Assembly (NCBI RefSeq): GCF_027483985.1
Contig: NZ_JAIXTJ010000057.1
Location: forward strand, 1-64,000
Direction: 5' to 3'
Source of the DNA: Flavobacterium sp.
GTDB taxonomy: Bacteria > Bacteroidota > Bacteroidia > Flavobacteriales > Flavobacteriaceae
DNA length: 64,000 nucleotides
In this document: in pieces, positions 17,881 to 25,256 of the stretch
How the letters are laid out: every line of letters begins with the position of its first letter
Numbering within the stretch: the stretch's first letter is position 1
The notes under the pieces: model-generated
Database searches by the model: none
What the model was told of the DNA's origin: nothing
The model's input: only the letters and a program-made list of their open reading frames with translations
Made by a program: the position numbers and the translations under genes

Positions 17881-20325
17881 CTATTCTCTATAAAAAACCC
17901 TTTTCACTCGTTGTGAGATACTTGTCATAATTTCATAAGGAATTGTTCCTAGTTGTTTTGCCATAAAACTTACTGTTGGATTGTCTCCAAAAATCGTGAC
18001 CTCGGTTCCTTCTTTGCAATCAATTTCGGTGATGTCAACCATTAGCATGTCCATACAAACACTGCCTAAAATTGGTGCTTTTTTATTTTTTATGGTTACG
18101 TAACCTACTCCATTTCCCCAATGTCTTGAAATTCCGTCGGCATAACCTATTGGAATGGTCGCTACTTTTGTAGTTTTGGTTGCCATAAATCTTCGGCTGT
18201 AACCAACGCTTTCTCCTTCTTCAATAGTTCTGATTTGAGAAATTATAGACTTTAAAGTACCAACATTTTCTAATAATTTCTGCTCGTCTTCATCGTTAGA
18301 AACGCCATAAAGTCCAATTCCTAGTCGAACCATATCATATTGTGCTTGAGGATAATTAGAAATTCCTGACGTATTCAAAATATGACGAATTGGGTTAATC
18401 TGTAATTCTGAAATTAATTTGGAAGATAATTTTTCAAATAATTTAATTTGCGAAAGCGTAAAATCAACAAACATCCTATCATCACTTGCTGACAAATGCG
18501 ACAAAATACTTTTAACCTCAACCGTTTTGTTGTCTTTGAGTTTGGCGATTAATTCCTCAATCGTTTCTTCTTCAAAACCCAATCGATGCATTCCGGTATC
18601 TAATTTTATATGAATTGGAAAATGCCTTAACTTTTTTTGTTCGGCAATTTTCAAAAAAGCATTCAATCCTTTTATCGAATAAATTTCGGGTTCTAATTGA
18701 TGCTGAATAATCGCAGAAAAACTGGTGTTCTCGGGATTCAAAACCATAATCGGCAAATCAATTCCGGCATTTTTTAACGAAATTCCTTCGTCGGCAAAAG
18801 CTACTCCGAGATAATCGACTTTGTGGTGTGATAGCAATTTGGCAATTTCATAGCCACCATTTCCATATCCAAAAGCTTTTACCATAACCATCAATTTGGT
18901 TTCGGGTTTTAATTTGGATTTAAAATAATTCAAGTTATTACTAATCGCATTCAAATTGATTTCTAAAACCGTTTCATGTGTTTTTTCTTCCAATGCTGAA
19001 ACGATTTCTTCGAAGTGAAAATGACGCGCGCCTTTTATCAAAATGGTTTCATTTTCGAACGAAATAACATCGATGTTTTGAAGAAATTTTTCGGTTGTTT
19101 CAAACGCAGTGCAATTCGGAAACTTATTTTTAAAAGTTGAAATCGTTGCTCCAATAGCAATTACGCGATTGATTTTATTGGAAACAATTAAATGTGAAAC
19201 ATTAGAATACAACTCTTCCAAAACCAATCCTGATTGAAAAATATCCGACAGAATTAGGGTTTTCTTTTTGTATTGCTTTTGACTTTCAAGAAAATCTAGA
19301 GCGATTTTTAACGATTGATAATCCGAACTATAACTATCGTCAATAAGTGTAGTATTGTTGACTCCGTTTTTAACTTTCAAACGCATTTCTACCGGATAAA
19401 GCAATTGCATCCGATTTTGAATCGTTTCTTGATCATATTTGAAATACAACAATACCATCAAACATTGAATTGCATTTTCAATCGATGCCTGATCGTTAAA
19501 CGGAATTACAATTTTAAAACATAGTTTATGGTAAGTGATTTTGAGTTCTGTTTGGTCTTGAGACTCTTTTGCAATCACAAAAACATCGGCTTTGCCATCA
19601 TCAGAACTCCACGTAAACTTATTGATTTTTGGATTTAAAAAAGCCTCAATCGTTTTGTTTTTATTCATTATCAAAACTTCAACTGAGGTAAAAAGTTTTA
19701 ATTTCTCTTTGATTTTTTCTCCTAAATCTTCAAAACCTTCATCGTGAGCCGAACCGATATTGGATAAAATTCCGATAGTTGGTTTGATAATTTTTTGAAG
19801 GTTTTCCATCTCATTGATGGTAGAAATTCCGGCTTCAAAAATTCCAAGATTGTGTTTTTCATTAATTCCTAAAACTGAAAGTGGTACACCAACTTGAGAA
19901 TTATAACTTTTAGGAGAACGAATAATATTGTGATCAGGACTTAACAAAAAGTTCAACCATTCTTTGATGATGGTTTTTCCGTTACTTCCTGTGATTCCGA
20001 TAATTGGAAAATCGAAATTGCTGCGATAAGCAGCTGCAAAATTTTGTAAAGCTTCGATTGTATTTTCAACCACCAAAAAATTAGCTTTGTTTTCTAACTC
20101 TTTTGGAACGTGGTTCACCACAAAATTAGAAACACCAATCGAAATCAAATTTGAAATATAATTATGTCCGTCATTATTTGGTCCGACAATGGCAAAAAAT
20201 AAAGTACTTTCCGAATTTTGAAGCGAACGACTGTCAATCGAAATAGAATCGATCACAGCAATTTCATTAACGCCACTAAACTGTGCTTTAATAATTGGGA
20301 TTATATTTCTTATGGAAAGTGTCAT
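17881..20325 (-). CDS. murF-alr: Bifunctional MurF ligase / alanine racemase
   Basis: An 814-aa fusion of two cell-wall enzymes. The N-terminal half (about 1-440) is UDP-MurNAc-tripeptide:D-Ala-D-Ala ligase with the ATP loop GSNGKT (113-118), the IGSAHDEGF region and FEAGIS. The C-terminal half (about 450-814) is a PLP-dependent alanine racemase with the PLP lysine in VMVKAFGYGNGG (about 482; the usual wording is KANAYG), the catalytic tyrosine in GESVGYSRRF (about 709) and VCMDMLMVDIT. The fusion makes D-Ala and uses D-Ala-D-Ala in one polypeptide; it is known from Bacteroidota. Its ATG overlaps the stop of the PIN toxin gene (ATGA), so the essential gene appears translationally coupled to a toxin-antitoxin pair. 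Confidence 0.95.
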   Translation of the reverse strand: MTLSIRNIIPIIKAQFSGVNEIAVIDSISIDSRSLQNSESTLFFAIVGPNNDGHNYISNLISIGVSNFVVNHVPKELENKANFLVVENTIEALQNFAAAYRSNFDFPIIGITGSNGKTIIKEWLNFLLSPDHNIIRSPKSYNSQVGVPLSVLGINEKHNLGIFEAGISTINEMENLQKIIKPTIGILSNIGSAHDEGFEDLGEKIKEKLKLFTSVEVLIMNKNKTIEAFLNPKINKFTWSSDDGKADVFVIAKESQDQTELKITYHKLCFKIVIPFNDQASIENAIQCLMVLLYFKYDQETIQNRMQLLYPVEMRLKVKNGVNNTTLIDDSYSSDYQSLKIALDFLESQKQYKKKTLILSDIFQSGLVLEELYSNVSHLIVSNKINRVIAIGATISTFKNKFPNCTAFETTEKFLQNIDVISFENETILIKGARHFHFEEIVSALEEKTHETVLEINLNAISNNLNYFKSKLKPETKLMVMVKAFGYGNGGYEIAKLLSHHKVDYLGVAFADEGISLKNAGIDLPIMVLNPENTSFSAIIQHQLEPEIYSIKGLNAFLKIAEQKKLRHFPIHIKLDTGMHRLGFEEETIEELIAKLKDNKTVEVKSILSHLSASDDRMFVDFTLSQIKLFEKLSSKLISELQINPIRHILNTSGISNYPQAQYDMVRLGIGLYGVSNDEDEQKLLENVGTLKSIISQIRTIEEGESVGYSRRFMATKTTKVATIPIGYADGISRHWGNGVGYVTIKNKKAPILGSVCMDMLMVDITEIDCKEGTEVTIFGDNPTVSFMAKQLGTIPYEIMTSISQRVKRVFYRE

Positions 20326-20744
20326 TGTTTATTTTTTTTATAATAAACAAGAAATTCTTTAGGATTCATTATAGTTATTTCAGAGCTTTTAAAATCTTTT
20401 TCGTTTCTGGTCAGTATGTAGGTACAACTTTCTTTTAATGCCGAAAAGTATTGTAATCCATCTTCAAAATCAGAAAATTTGGAGAGTAAACTTTTATCGA
20501 CAATAACTTCATCGACAGCAACAATATTTGTCAAGATTTTAAACTTTGATAATTTGTCCTTGGCTATTAAAGTACCGTATTCTTTTGTTAAAAAATAACT
20601 ACATGTGGCAAAAGACAAAGCAGAAACATATAAAATTATTTTTCCTTTATCTGCAAGATTTACAATAATTTGAGCATTTTCAAAAAAGGGATTTCTTTCT
20701 CCAACGAAGTCGAGCATAACATTTGTATCTAAAAATACTTTCAT
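20322..20744 (-). CDS. PIN-domain toxin (VapC-like)
   Basis: A 140-aa PIN-domain protein, probably a ribonuclease toxin of a type II toxin-antitoxin pair. Acidic residues of the PIN active site are visible: Asp6 in FLDTN, Asp92/Glu94/Asp95 in FSDFEDGLQ, and Asp117 in TRNEKDF. Length is normal. The gene follows the antitoxin gene with 2 nt between them and overlaps the next gene, murF-alr, by 4 bp. Family knowledge: VapC-type toxins cleave tRNA or rRNA, but the target here is unknown. Confidence 0.88.
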   Translation of the reverse strand: MKVFLDTNVMLDFVGERNPFFENAQIIVNLADKGKIILYVSALSFATCSYFLTKEYGTLIAKDKLSKFKILTNIVAVDEVIVDKSLLSKFSDFEDGLQYFSALKESCTYILTRNEKDFKSSEITIMNPKEFLVYYKKNKQ

Positions 20745-20746
20745 TA

Positions 20747-21001
20747 TTATTTGTATTTTTGGTCAATGTAGTCATAATACTCTTTTTTATAATCTACATC
20801 GCTGGAAATTTTACCTTTTCCAATTGAAATACTTTTCACAAAATCGGAAATTTCATCTTCATCGCTGTTTGCATTTTTATTTGTAATCGCTTTTAAATAA
20901 TTTTCAAAAAGCCAAGAAAGACTAACCTTCTGCTTTGCAGCATATAGCTTAGCTTTTTCAATGACTTCTTTATCTAATTTTAAAGTGAGTTTAGTATCCA
21001 T
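20747..21001 (-). CDS. Antitoxin of the PIN toxin, DUF6364-like
   Basis: An 84-aa protein with an N-terminal ribbon-helix-helix-like region (TKLTLKLDKEVIEKAKLYAAK, here KLTLKLD strand then helices) as in DUF6364 antitoxins, and an acidic C-terminal part (DEDEISDF) likely to wrap the toxin. It directly precedes the PIN gene, the usual antitoxin-first order, and its product probably binds DNA at its own promoter. Two direct CGTACAA repeats 23 bp apart lie just upstream and are candidate binding sites. Confidence 0.82.
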   Translation of the reverse strand: MDTKLTLKLDKEVIEKAKLYAAKQKVSLSWLFENYLKAITNKNANSDEDEISDFVKSISIGKGKISSDVDYKKEYYDYIDQKYK

Positions 21002-21025
21002 AATAACAGCATTTTAATTGTTATA

Positions 21026-21055
21026 CGTACAAATTTATAAAAAGTTTCCGTACAA
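21026..21055 (-). promoter_or_regulatory. Candidate operator of the toxin-antitoxin pair
   Basis: CGTACAA occurs at 21026-21032 and 21049-21055 (start spacing 23 bp) in the 65-bp gap between tdk and the antitoxin gene. Paired sites at about two helical turns would suit a dimeric ribbon-helix-helix repressor. Speculative. Confidence 0.25.
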
Positions 21056-21066
21056 CATCTTTTTTT

Positions 21067-21693
21067 CTAGCTTTCTTTTTCTTCACTCAAATGTTCGGCA
21101 TCTTTTACTTCCATATTTTCGCGCATTGCTTTGTAGTAAGCAGCTCTACTTAATGGTTCGTATTCTTCGGTTTCGCCAAGCAAAACTAGATTATCACTAT
21201 CTGCTTTTCTAAAACTATAATGCGCTAAATTTCCTGTACGTGTGCACACTGCGTGTACTTTGGTAACATATTCGGCAGTTGCCATTAACGCCGGCATTGG
21301 CCCGAAAGGATTTCCTTTAAAATCCATATCCAAACCAGCAACAATAACTCGAATTCCTGAATTGGCTAAATCGTTACAAATTTTTACAATTTCATCGTCA
21401 AAAAACTGTGCCTCGTCAATACCAACTACATCGCAACCTTGCGCCAAAATAGCAATATTAGCTGCCGCAGGAACTGGTGTTGAGCGAATTTCATTTTTGT
21501 TGTGAGAAACTACCATTTCTTCATCATATCGAGTATCGATGGCAGGTTTGAAAATCTCCACCTTTTGCTTAGCAAATTGTGCTCTTTTGAGTCTTCTTAT
21601 GAGTTCTTCGGTCTTTCCTGAGAACATCGAACCGCAGATTACTTCAATCCAACCAAATTGTTCTTTATGATTTACTGTATTTTCGAGAAACAT
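21067..21693 (-). CDS. tdk: Thymidine kinase
   Basis: Phosphorylates thymidine to dTMP with ATP (salvage). The 208-aa protein has the P-loop [14 protein letters not shown] (about 22-35), the Walker-B-like [11 protein letters not shown] (about 88-98) with the catalytic Glu, and the lasso-like substrate loop near the C-terminus. In TK1-type enzymes four cysteines bind a structural zinc; here only one is visible (VCTRTGNLA), the others being Thr, Ser and Ala (LSRAAYY), so the zinc site looks lost. Length otherwise normal. Same strand as the toxin-antitoxin pair and murF-alr. Confidence 0.95.
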   Translation of the reverse strand: MFLENTVNHKEQFGWIEVICGSMFSGKTEELIRRLKRAQFAKQKVEIFKPAIDTRYDEEMVVSHNKNEIRSTPVPAAANIAILAQGCDVVGIDEAQFFDDEIVKICNDLANSGIRVIVAGLDMDFKGNPFGPMPALMATAEYVTKVHAVCTRTGNLAHYSFRKADSDNLVLLGETEEYEPLSRAAYYKAMRENMEVKDAEHLSEEKES

Positions 21694-21734
21694 TTTGTAT
21701 TTTTAGACCTTAAAAAAGGAATTGTTTTTATTAC

Positions 21735-21750
21735 TTTGTATCGAAACAAA
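21735..21750. promoter_or_regulatory. Near-palindrome between tdk and its divergent neighbour
   Basis: TTTGTATCGAAACAAA matches its own reverse complement at 14 of 16 positions. It sits midway in the 101-bp divergent gap and overlaps a minus-strand TAAATTTG promoter box (21747-21754) for tdk. Possible operator; unproven. Confidence 0.3.
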
Positions 21751-21794
21751 TTTATTATAAAATAAGATAAGCTAGTCACTATAATTTCAAAAAT

Positions 21795-22751
21795 ATGAAA
21801 AAAAGATTGGAAGCCGAATTAATCAGCATTGCACACCGAGTTTTAAAGCTTAAAAACAAATCGGAAATCGATCAATTGTATTATGAAACTCAAAAATTAT
21901 ATGAAGCATTAACGGTTTTAAAGTTTTATGGTGACAACTACGAGCAAGTAAAATCAGCTATTTCTAACGAAGATATCGAAGGAAAAATTGAAAGTTTCCT
22001 TGAAAACAAAACAGCTGTTGCAACTCCAAATATAGTTGTTGAAGAAACTGTTGAAGTTGAAGAACAAAAGGAAGAAATTGTAGCAAAAGTTGAAGAAGTT
22101 GTTGAACAAGAAATTGTTCCTGTAACTGAAGAAACCGAAGTTCAAGAAGAAGCTGAGAATCTGAAACAAGTTCAGATTAATGAAGAACCTGTTATTGTTG
22201 GCGAAATCACACTTGATGAAGAAGATGAAATTGAAGAGGAACAAGTTCCTGTCGGAGAAGCTAAAAGCGACTTGGATTTTGAACCTATTTTTGAATTAGC
22301 TGCAGAAACTCCGGTTGAAACTCTAGAAATCGAAGAACCTAAAAAAGAAACTAAACAAATTTCTTTTGAAGATTTATTAGGTCAAAATTATACCGAACCT
22401 GTTTTTGTTAAGCCAAATGATGTGTCACTTCCGACTTCTAAAAAAGAAGTTTTTGAAAAATCAGATGATATTATTGTAGATCGTTTTGAAGGAAAAACAC
22501 CTTCACTAAATGATAAACTTTCTAAAACCATCACCATCGGATTGAACGACAGAATGGGATTTGTAAAATTCCTGTTTGCAGACAGCAATGAAGATTACAA
22601 TCGTGTTTTATCGCAATTAAATACCTTTAGCACTTATAGAGAAGCAAAAGATTTTATTGACCAAATCATCAAACCAGACTATAACAATTGGGTTGGTGCA
22701 GAGGATTATGCTGATAGATTTATTGAATTGGTTGAGAAAAAGTTTTTATAA
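21795..22751 (+). CDS. Uncharacterised acidic protein encoded with rsmI
   Basis: A 318-aa soluble protein, family not recognised by name. A helical N-terminal part (about 1-75; IAHRVLKLKNKSEIDQLYYETQKLYEALTVL as short helices) and a conserved-looking C-terminal part (about 240-318; TIGLNDRMGFVKFLF, IKPDYNNW) flank a long, low-complexity acidic linker (about 85-200) rich in Glu and Val. No signal peptide. Its stop TAA is immediately followed by the ATG of rsmI, so the two are coupled. The linker explains an apparent open frame on the opposite strand. Role unknown; ribosome or RNA association is only suggested by the neighbour. Confidence 0.85.
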   Translation: MKKRLEAELISIAHRVLKLKNKSEIDQLYYETQKLYEALTVLKFYGDNYEQVKSAISNEDIEGKIESFLENKTAVATPNIVVEETVEVEEQKEEIVAKVEEVVEQEIVPVTEETEVQEEAENLKQVQINEEPVIVGEITLDEEDEIEEEQVPVGEAKSDLDFEPIFELAAETPVETLEIEEPKKETKQISFEDLLGQNYTEPVFVKPNDVSLPTSKKEVFEKSDDIIVDRFEGKTPSLNDKLSKTITIGLNDRMGFVKFLFADSNEDYNRVLSQLNTFSTYREAKDFIDQIIKPDYNNWVGAEDYADRFIELVEKKFL

Positions 22752-23423
22752 ATGTCTAAACTTTATATCGTTCCAACGCCAATTGGCAATCTCGAAGACA
22801 TGACTTTTAGAGCCATAAAAGTTTTAAAAGAAGCCGATTTAATTCTAGCAGAAGACACGCGCACTAGTGGAAAACTATTGAAGCATTTCGAAATTTCTAC
22901 ACACATGCATAGTCATCACATGCACAACGAACACAAAACCGTTGACAATTTGATTGCTCGATTGAAAGGAGGCGAAACTATTGCTTTAATTTCTGATGCA
23001 GGAACACCAGCCATTTCTGATCCTGGTTTTTTATTGACACGCGCTTGTGTTGAAAATAATATTGAAGTCGATTGTTTGCCAGGCGCAACCGCTTTTGTAC
23101 CAGCGTTAGTGAACAGCGGTTTACCCAACGATAGATTTATATTTGAAGGATTTCTACCAGAAAAAAAAGGAAGACAAACAAGATATTTAGCCTTAGCAGA
23201 AGAAACGCGAACGATGATTTTCTATATTTCGCCACACAAATTGGTAAAAACCTTAGCCGAATTTGTACAGTATTTTGGAGCCGATCGCCAAGTTTCAATC
23301 TCACGAGAATTATCAAAACTACACGAAGAAACCATTCGCGGAACAGCCGAAGAAGTTTTAAAACACTTTGAAGAAAAACCTCCAAAAGGTGAAATTGTGG
23401 CTGTTGTTGGAGGGAAAAAATAG
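22752..23423 (+). CDS. rsmI: 16S rRNA (cytidine1402-2'-O)-methyltransferase
   Basis: Methylates the 2'-O of C1402 in the 16S rRNA decoding centre, using SAM. The 223-aa protein opens with YIVPTPIGNLEDMTFRA (here VPTPIGNL), followed by AEDTRTSGKLL (about 34-44), LISDAGTPAISDPG (about 77-90) and LPGATAFVPALVNSG. It belongs to the tetrapyrrole methylase fold. The family length is about 280, so this is a short form lacking a C-terminal extension, as in other Bacteroidota. Directly follows the acidic protein gene without a gap. Confidence 0.95.
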   Translation: MSKLYIVPTPIGNLEDMTFRAIKVLKEADLILAEDTRTSGKLLKHFEISTHMHSHHMHNEHKTVDNLIARLKGGETIALISDAGTPAISDPGFLLTRACVENNIEVDCLPGATAFVPALVNSGLPNDRFIFEGFLPEKKGRQTRYLALAEETRTMIFYISPHKLVKTLAEFVQYFGADRQVSISRELSKLHEETIRGTAEEVLKHFEEKPPKGEIVAVVGGKK

Positions 23424-23458
23424 TTGGCAGTGTTCAGTGTTCAGTTAATTATAAGTAA

Positions 23459-23896
23459 ATGAAAAAAATTGTTTTATTACTTTTAATGATATCATTTTCA
23501 TCTTGTGATAGAGCAATATTTGCATCTGTAACAAATCAAAAAAATGAGCCTTACAATTTAAAGATTTATTATAATGCCAATTCTGAAAAAATAAAAGACT
23601 ACATAGACCATCACAAAAATTTCGAAAATTTTTCAAAATTTATTGTAAAATACAACAATTATAATTTCAAAAAAGATATAATCAATGATTCAATTGAAAA
23701 ATCAACATTAATTAAATTAAGCCCTAAAGATTCTTTTACAATTTGGGGTGGCATATTTCAGTTGGAAAATTTTGATGAGATTGAAAAAATAGAACTTATT
23801 AATTCTAACAATCAAATAACAGAAATAAAAGGCTCTGAAATAAGTACCAGTTTTGAGCTAAAAGAAGGTGTTACATATCTTTATACAATTAAATAA
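23459..23896 (+). CDS. Small lipoprotein, unknown
   Basis: A 145-aa predicted lipoprotein: Lys-rich start, hydrophobic stretch and lipobox SFSSC (Cys about 16). The mature part is Asn/Lys/Ile-rich with predicted beta strands (EPYNLKIYYNAN, SFTIWGGIF, SFELKEGVTYLYTIK) and no motif I recognise. Codon and base use are more AT-rich than rsmI upstream. It is followed 32 nt later by a second lipoprotein gene, and both may be accessory. Real gene likely because of the clear lipoprotein signal. Confidence 0.7.
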   Translation: MKKIVLLLLMISFSSCDRAIFASVTNQKNEPYNLKIYYNANSEKIKDYIDHHKNFENFSKFIVKYNNYNFKKDIINDSIEKSTLIKLSPKDSFTIWGGIFQLENFDEIEKIELINSNNQITEIKGSEISTSFELKEGVTYLYTIK

Positions 23897-23928
23897 CCTT
23901 TTTATATTTTTATAAATGTAATCTCTTT

Positions 23929-24375
23929 ATGAAAAAATATTTCATCCTTTTAGTACTATCTGTTATCCTTTTTTCTTGTAAAAAAGAGGAGAAAGATGAT
24001 AGTTATAATTATTTATATAATAAACTTAATGAGTTGTCAAAAAGAGATCATAGTGTTGCGGAATTTACATATCTTCAAAATTTTCATGAAATTAAAAATG
24101 ATATTTCTAAACAAAAAAGATTTGATAGTTTGCATAATATATCTTTAGATATTGAAAAAAAATTTAAAAGCTTAGATTTTTCAAATCGTGAAAAAGTGTT
24201 TAATTTTAGAGATTCAACAATTAAAAGTCAGAAGCTGCCACCAATATTATTTGATGAGAACGATTTTAAAAACCTAAATGATAGTGTATTTAAAATTAAG
24301 ATGGAATTAGAAATTTTAAATTTAAGAGAATCTTTTCATTATATGAGAATTTACGATAGAAAAGCACCATTATAA
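23929..24375 (+). CDS. Small lipoprotein, unknown
   Basis: A 148-aa predicted lipoprotein with lipobox ILFSC (Cys about 17) followed by KKEEKDDSY. The mature part is charged and helical (KKFKSLDFSNREKVFNF) with no recognised domain. It follows the preceding lipoprotein gene by 32 nt and ends one base before the HopJ-like gene, so the three may be one transcript. Function unknown. Confidence 0.7.
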   Translation: MKKYFILLVLSVILFSCKKEEKDDSYNYLYNKLNELSKRDHSVAEFTYLQNFHEIKNDISKQKRFDSLHNISLDIEKKFKSLDFSNREKVFNFRDSTIKSQKLPPILFDENDFKNLNDSVFKIKMELEILNLRESFHYMRIYDRKAPL

Positions 24376-24376
24376 A

Positions 24377-24712
24377 ATGAATAACACAATTATGCAAGAC
24401 TTAATAAACCAAAAATCGTTTCAAGCAACTATCACGTACATCGATGAAAAATATAATTTCACTCCTACTTCTTTCAAAAACGGAAATCAAATTAACAACG
24501 CAAACGAAAATAATGGTTCTTGCAAAATTTTCGCTTTCGCCAAAGTAAATAATTTAGAAAAAGACGCAACCTTATCACTTTTTGGGAGTTATTATTTTGA
24601 TGATGTTTTAAAAAATCCTGATGGAAATGACCATCAAAACATTAGAAATTTCATAACCTTTGGTTGGGATGGAATTTCATTTGATGGAGAAGCTTTGGAA
24701 TTAAAGTTTTAA
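24377..24712 (+). CDS. HopJ type III effector family protein
   Basis: A 111-aa protein of the HopJ family. The family is named after a Pseudomonas syringae effector but is widespread in non-pathogens, where its function is unknown. Diagnostic features seen are YNFTPTSFKNG, NGSCKIFAFAKV, LFGSYYFDDVLKNPDG and the strongly conserved DHQNIRNF (about residues 85-92) with FDGEALELKF at the end. Two starts are possible (Met1 or Met6). There is no type III secretion machinery in this window, so an effector role is unlikely. Confidence 0.82.
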   Translation: MNNTIMQDLINQKSFQATITYIDEKYNFTPTSFKNGNQINNANENNGSCKIFAFAKVNNLEKDATLSLFGSYYFDDVLKNPDGNDHQNIRNFITFGWDGISFDGEALELKF

Positions 24713-24717
24713 AGTAG

Positions 24718-24810
24718 TTATTTATCAATAATTTTTATCATGTTAATTATTTCTTTATAATAGCAAAAGAAGAATAATGCAAAAATTACAAAAACAACAA
24801 CTAAAGTCAT
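24718..24810 (-). CDS. Possible 30-aa membrane microprotein
   Basis: A short frame starting MTLVVVFVIFALFFF, almost entirely one hydrophobic helix, with a polar end (NMIKIIDK). It lies 61 nt downstream of a 63-aa membrane protein gene on the same strand. No independent evidence of translation; AT-rich DNA gives such frames by chance. Confidence 0.22.
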   Translation of the reverse strand: MTLVVVFVIFALFFFCYYKEIINMIKIIDK

Positions 24811-24871
24811 ACAAATTACCTTAATCGATTAGTATTAATACTTACCATCAAAACTTTGAAAGAAATTAGAA

Positions 24872-25063
24872 TTATTTTTCATCTTTTCTAGAGTAAATTT
24901 TAACTTTTGACTTTTCTTCATACTCAATTAATTTATCAAAACTCTCATTTGGGTAAATTTTGGAAAACAATCTGAACCTATTATTTTTCCCTCGTTCAAT
25001 TATGAAAGTTCTTAAGGCAAAACCCATTACAGCTAACGCTGTATATGTAATATAATATTCCAT
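24872..25063 (-). CDS. Small single-TM protein, unknown
   Basis: A 63-aa frame with an N-terminal hydrophobic segment (ITYTALAVMGFALRTFII) and a charged C-terminal tail (FDKLIEYEEKSKVKIYSRK). No recognised family. It occupies an otherwise empty stretch, and its composition resembles a real membrane protein, but there is no promoter box or neighbour to support it. Confidence 0.45.
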   Translation of the reverse strand: MEYYITYTALAVMGFALRTFIIERGKNNRFRLFSKIYPNESFDKLIEYEEKSKVKIYSRKDEK

Positions 25064-25195
25064 AGTATTTAATTTATACTTTTATAACGAAATAGCATTA
25101 AATTTTTTGCTTTTTATTTTTTTGTTTTTTTTAAAATAAATGATAATTTGTTGATTTTCAATATATAAAATTTTAAAATAAAAAATATTTTTTCA

Positions 25196-25203
25196 TATAT
25201 TTG
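25196..25203 (+). promoter_or_regulatory. Promoter -7 box for recJ
   Basis: TATATTTG, exact TAnnTTTG match, 53 nt before the recJ ATG. Between box and ATG the decamer ATCTAATATC occurs twice (25224-25233 and 25245-25254). Confidence 0.5.
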
Positions 25204-25256
25204 CAAAACATTTACAAGCCAAAATCTAATATCAAAAATCTAACATCTAATATCCT

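Noticed and set aside
21954..22244. Open frame antisense to the acidic linker of the protein before rsmI
   Set aside because: Phe/Asn-rich product arising from GAA/GTT-rich codons on the other strand; no start signal or conservation.
24377..24712. Type III secretion effector
   Set aside because: The HopJ family is widespread in bacteria without type III secretion, and no such machinery is visible here.
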